A stretch of DNA of 64,000 bases from Nansenia antarctica (lineage: Eukaryota > Chordata > Actinopteri > Argentiniformes > Microstomatidae). The DNA is taken from positions 15,667,758 through 15,731,757 of the forward strand of contig OZ022339.1 in the NCBI GenBank assembly GCA_963989245.1. Reading direction: 5' to 3'. Of the stretch, positions 63,286 to 64,000 are shown piece after piece. Both the position numbers and the translations under genes were made by a program. The notes under the pieces were generated by a model. It saw nothing but the letters and a program-made list of their open reading frames with translations, did not search any database and was not told the origin of the DNA. Within the stretch, counting starts at the first letter, position 1, and every line of letters starts with the position of its first letter.

Positions 63286-63289
63286 CCCC
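63251..63289. repeat. (CT)n microsatellite
   Basis: CT repeat with a TTT interruption, ending in a C run. Confidence 0.94.
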
Positions 63290-63397
63290 ACCATTACAGG
63301 GAAGATGGAGAGGTCCATTTGCAATTCAGTAACCTTTATGACAGCAACACTCTTTAATCAGAGGCTCCTATTTCCCTTGTGAGGCTCACAGTCAGAC

Positions 63398-63398
63398 A

Positions 63399-63438
<40 letters not shown>

Positions 63439-63538
63439 TGCAGGCGCACGCATGCACACGCACACGCACATGCACACGCGCACACATGCACACACACACG
63501 CGCACGCATGCACACACACTCACGCACACACACACACA
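63398..63538. repeat. Compound (AC)n/(GCAC)n microsatellite
   Basis: Pure CA for about 36 bp, then CA mixed with GC, ATGC and GCGC steps. Confidence 0.95.
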
Positions 63539-64000
63539 TTCATCAGAGAAGGAGTAGGGGTCCGTGAAGTACGAAGGCTGGGCATGTTGGCGGAGGTGAC
63601 GTGTGTGATTTATACGTCTCCTCTGCCGTTTCATTTGTTGTCGTGGGAGGCTTTTAATTTTTATTGAGGGACAGCACTAACTAAATTGTTCCCGGCTTAA
63701 AGGTGAAGCATGTTAGTTTGCATGGCTGGCCTTACAAAAAAGTCAATACGCTATTTCTCGCGGCAAATCTGTGCATATCCAACGTAAACAAGCGCACGCA
63801 AAGGCCAGTTCCCGACCTCATACACATTCTTAGAAAGCCCTTGGGTCGGACCAAAACAACGCTCTCCACCGATCGTTCTATATCCAGAGATCTCATTCGT
63901 CGATCGCTCGTTTTATACTTTTTTAAAGTATTTTTTTCTGTAATTTCATATTTTACAGACAGGAAAGTAAGGGAGAGAGGGCATGTCAGCAGGTCATGGG

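Larger units (their letters stand above)
63014..64000. other. Non-coding sequence with CT and CA microsatellites
   Basis: C9-10 run near 63068, then unique sequence, then 'ccaccattacag' followed by unique sequence at 63300-63390. From 63540 to the end nothing is recognised. A real exon cannot be excluded but is not supported. Confidence 0.5.

Noticed and set aside
63296..63390. Exon after 'ccattacag' near 63300
   Set aside because: An acceptor-like string follows a CT microsatellite, which mimics a pyrimidine tract. There is no donor or recognisable peptide.

Overview
The window looks like nuclear DNA of a ray-finned (teleost) fish. It carries decayed Tc1/mariner transposons, a PIF/Harbinger remnant, a hAT-type element, LINE fragments whose 3' tails resemble those common in teleosts, and very many long CT, CA and GA microsatellites and G/C homopolymers. 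I cannot name the species. I find no complete host protein-coding gene, rRNA, tRNA, CRISPR array or bacterial-type operon. Nearly all long open frames are simple repeats read as protein, or transposon remains. The window is best read as intergenic sequence or part of a very large intron.

Layout. Positions 1-6333 are a nested transposon graveyard. It holds a Harbinger transposase remnant split by a small foldback-type element, a LINE C-terminal fragment, a rearranged Tc1-like element, a ~1.1 kb hAT-type non-autonomous element abutting that Tc1, a second and different Tc1-like relic, and a 1.3 kb LINE with a recognisable reverse transcriptase carrying the YADD motif. From 6.3 kb to about 64 kb transposons are sparse: three short inverted-repeat (MITE-like) elements at 33.2, 34.5 and 37.2 kb, another copy of the first Tc1 family at 43.4-44.3 kb, and LINE 3' tails at 30.6, 44.9, 53.9, 60.9 and 62.2 kb. 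Between them lie kilobases of non-repetitive, stop-rich sequence broken up by microsatellites. Several blocks (12.2-12.7, 22.4-22.6, 23.5-24.0, 25.8-26.1, 27.9-28.2, 51.3-52.2 and 57.9-58.2 kb) have the texture of vertebrate conserved non-coding elements, with TAATTA, ATCAAT and CATAAA cores. That is inference only; an alignment would decide it.

Possible function. The best regulatory candidates are a cluster of AGGTCA half-sites and CACGTG E-boxes at 7.57-7.71 kb, including a perfect 14-bp palindrome, and five CATAAA (posterior-HOX/CDX-like) sites within about 230 bp near 52 kb. There is a short CpG-rich patch at 31.95-32.15 kb. Two short exon-like segments (39845-39889 and 54210-54297) are listed with low confidence.

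Tandem repeats of note are a 1.47 kb nearly G-free minisatellite at 59.06-60.53 kb (the cause of a spurious 557-codon open frame), a 58-bp minisatellite at 54.4 kb, a ~40-bp one at 45.1 kb, and a 99-bp tandem duplication at 29.4 kb.
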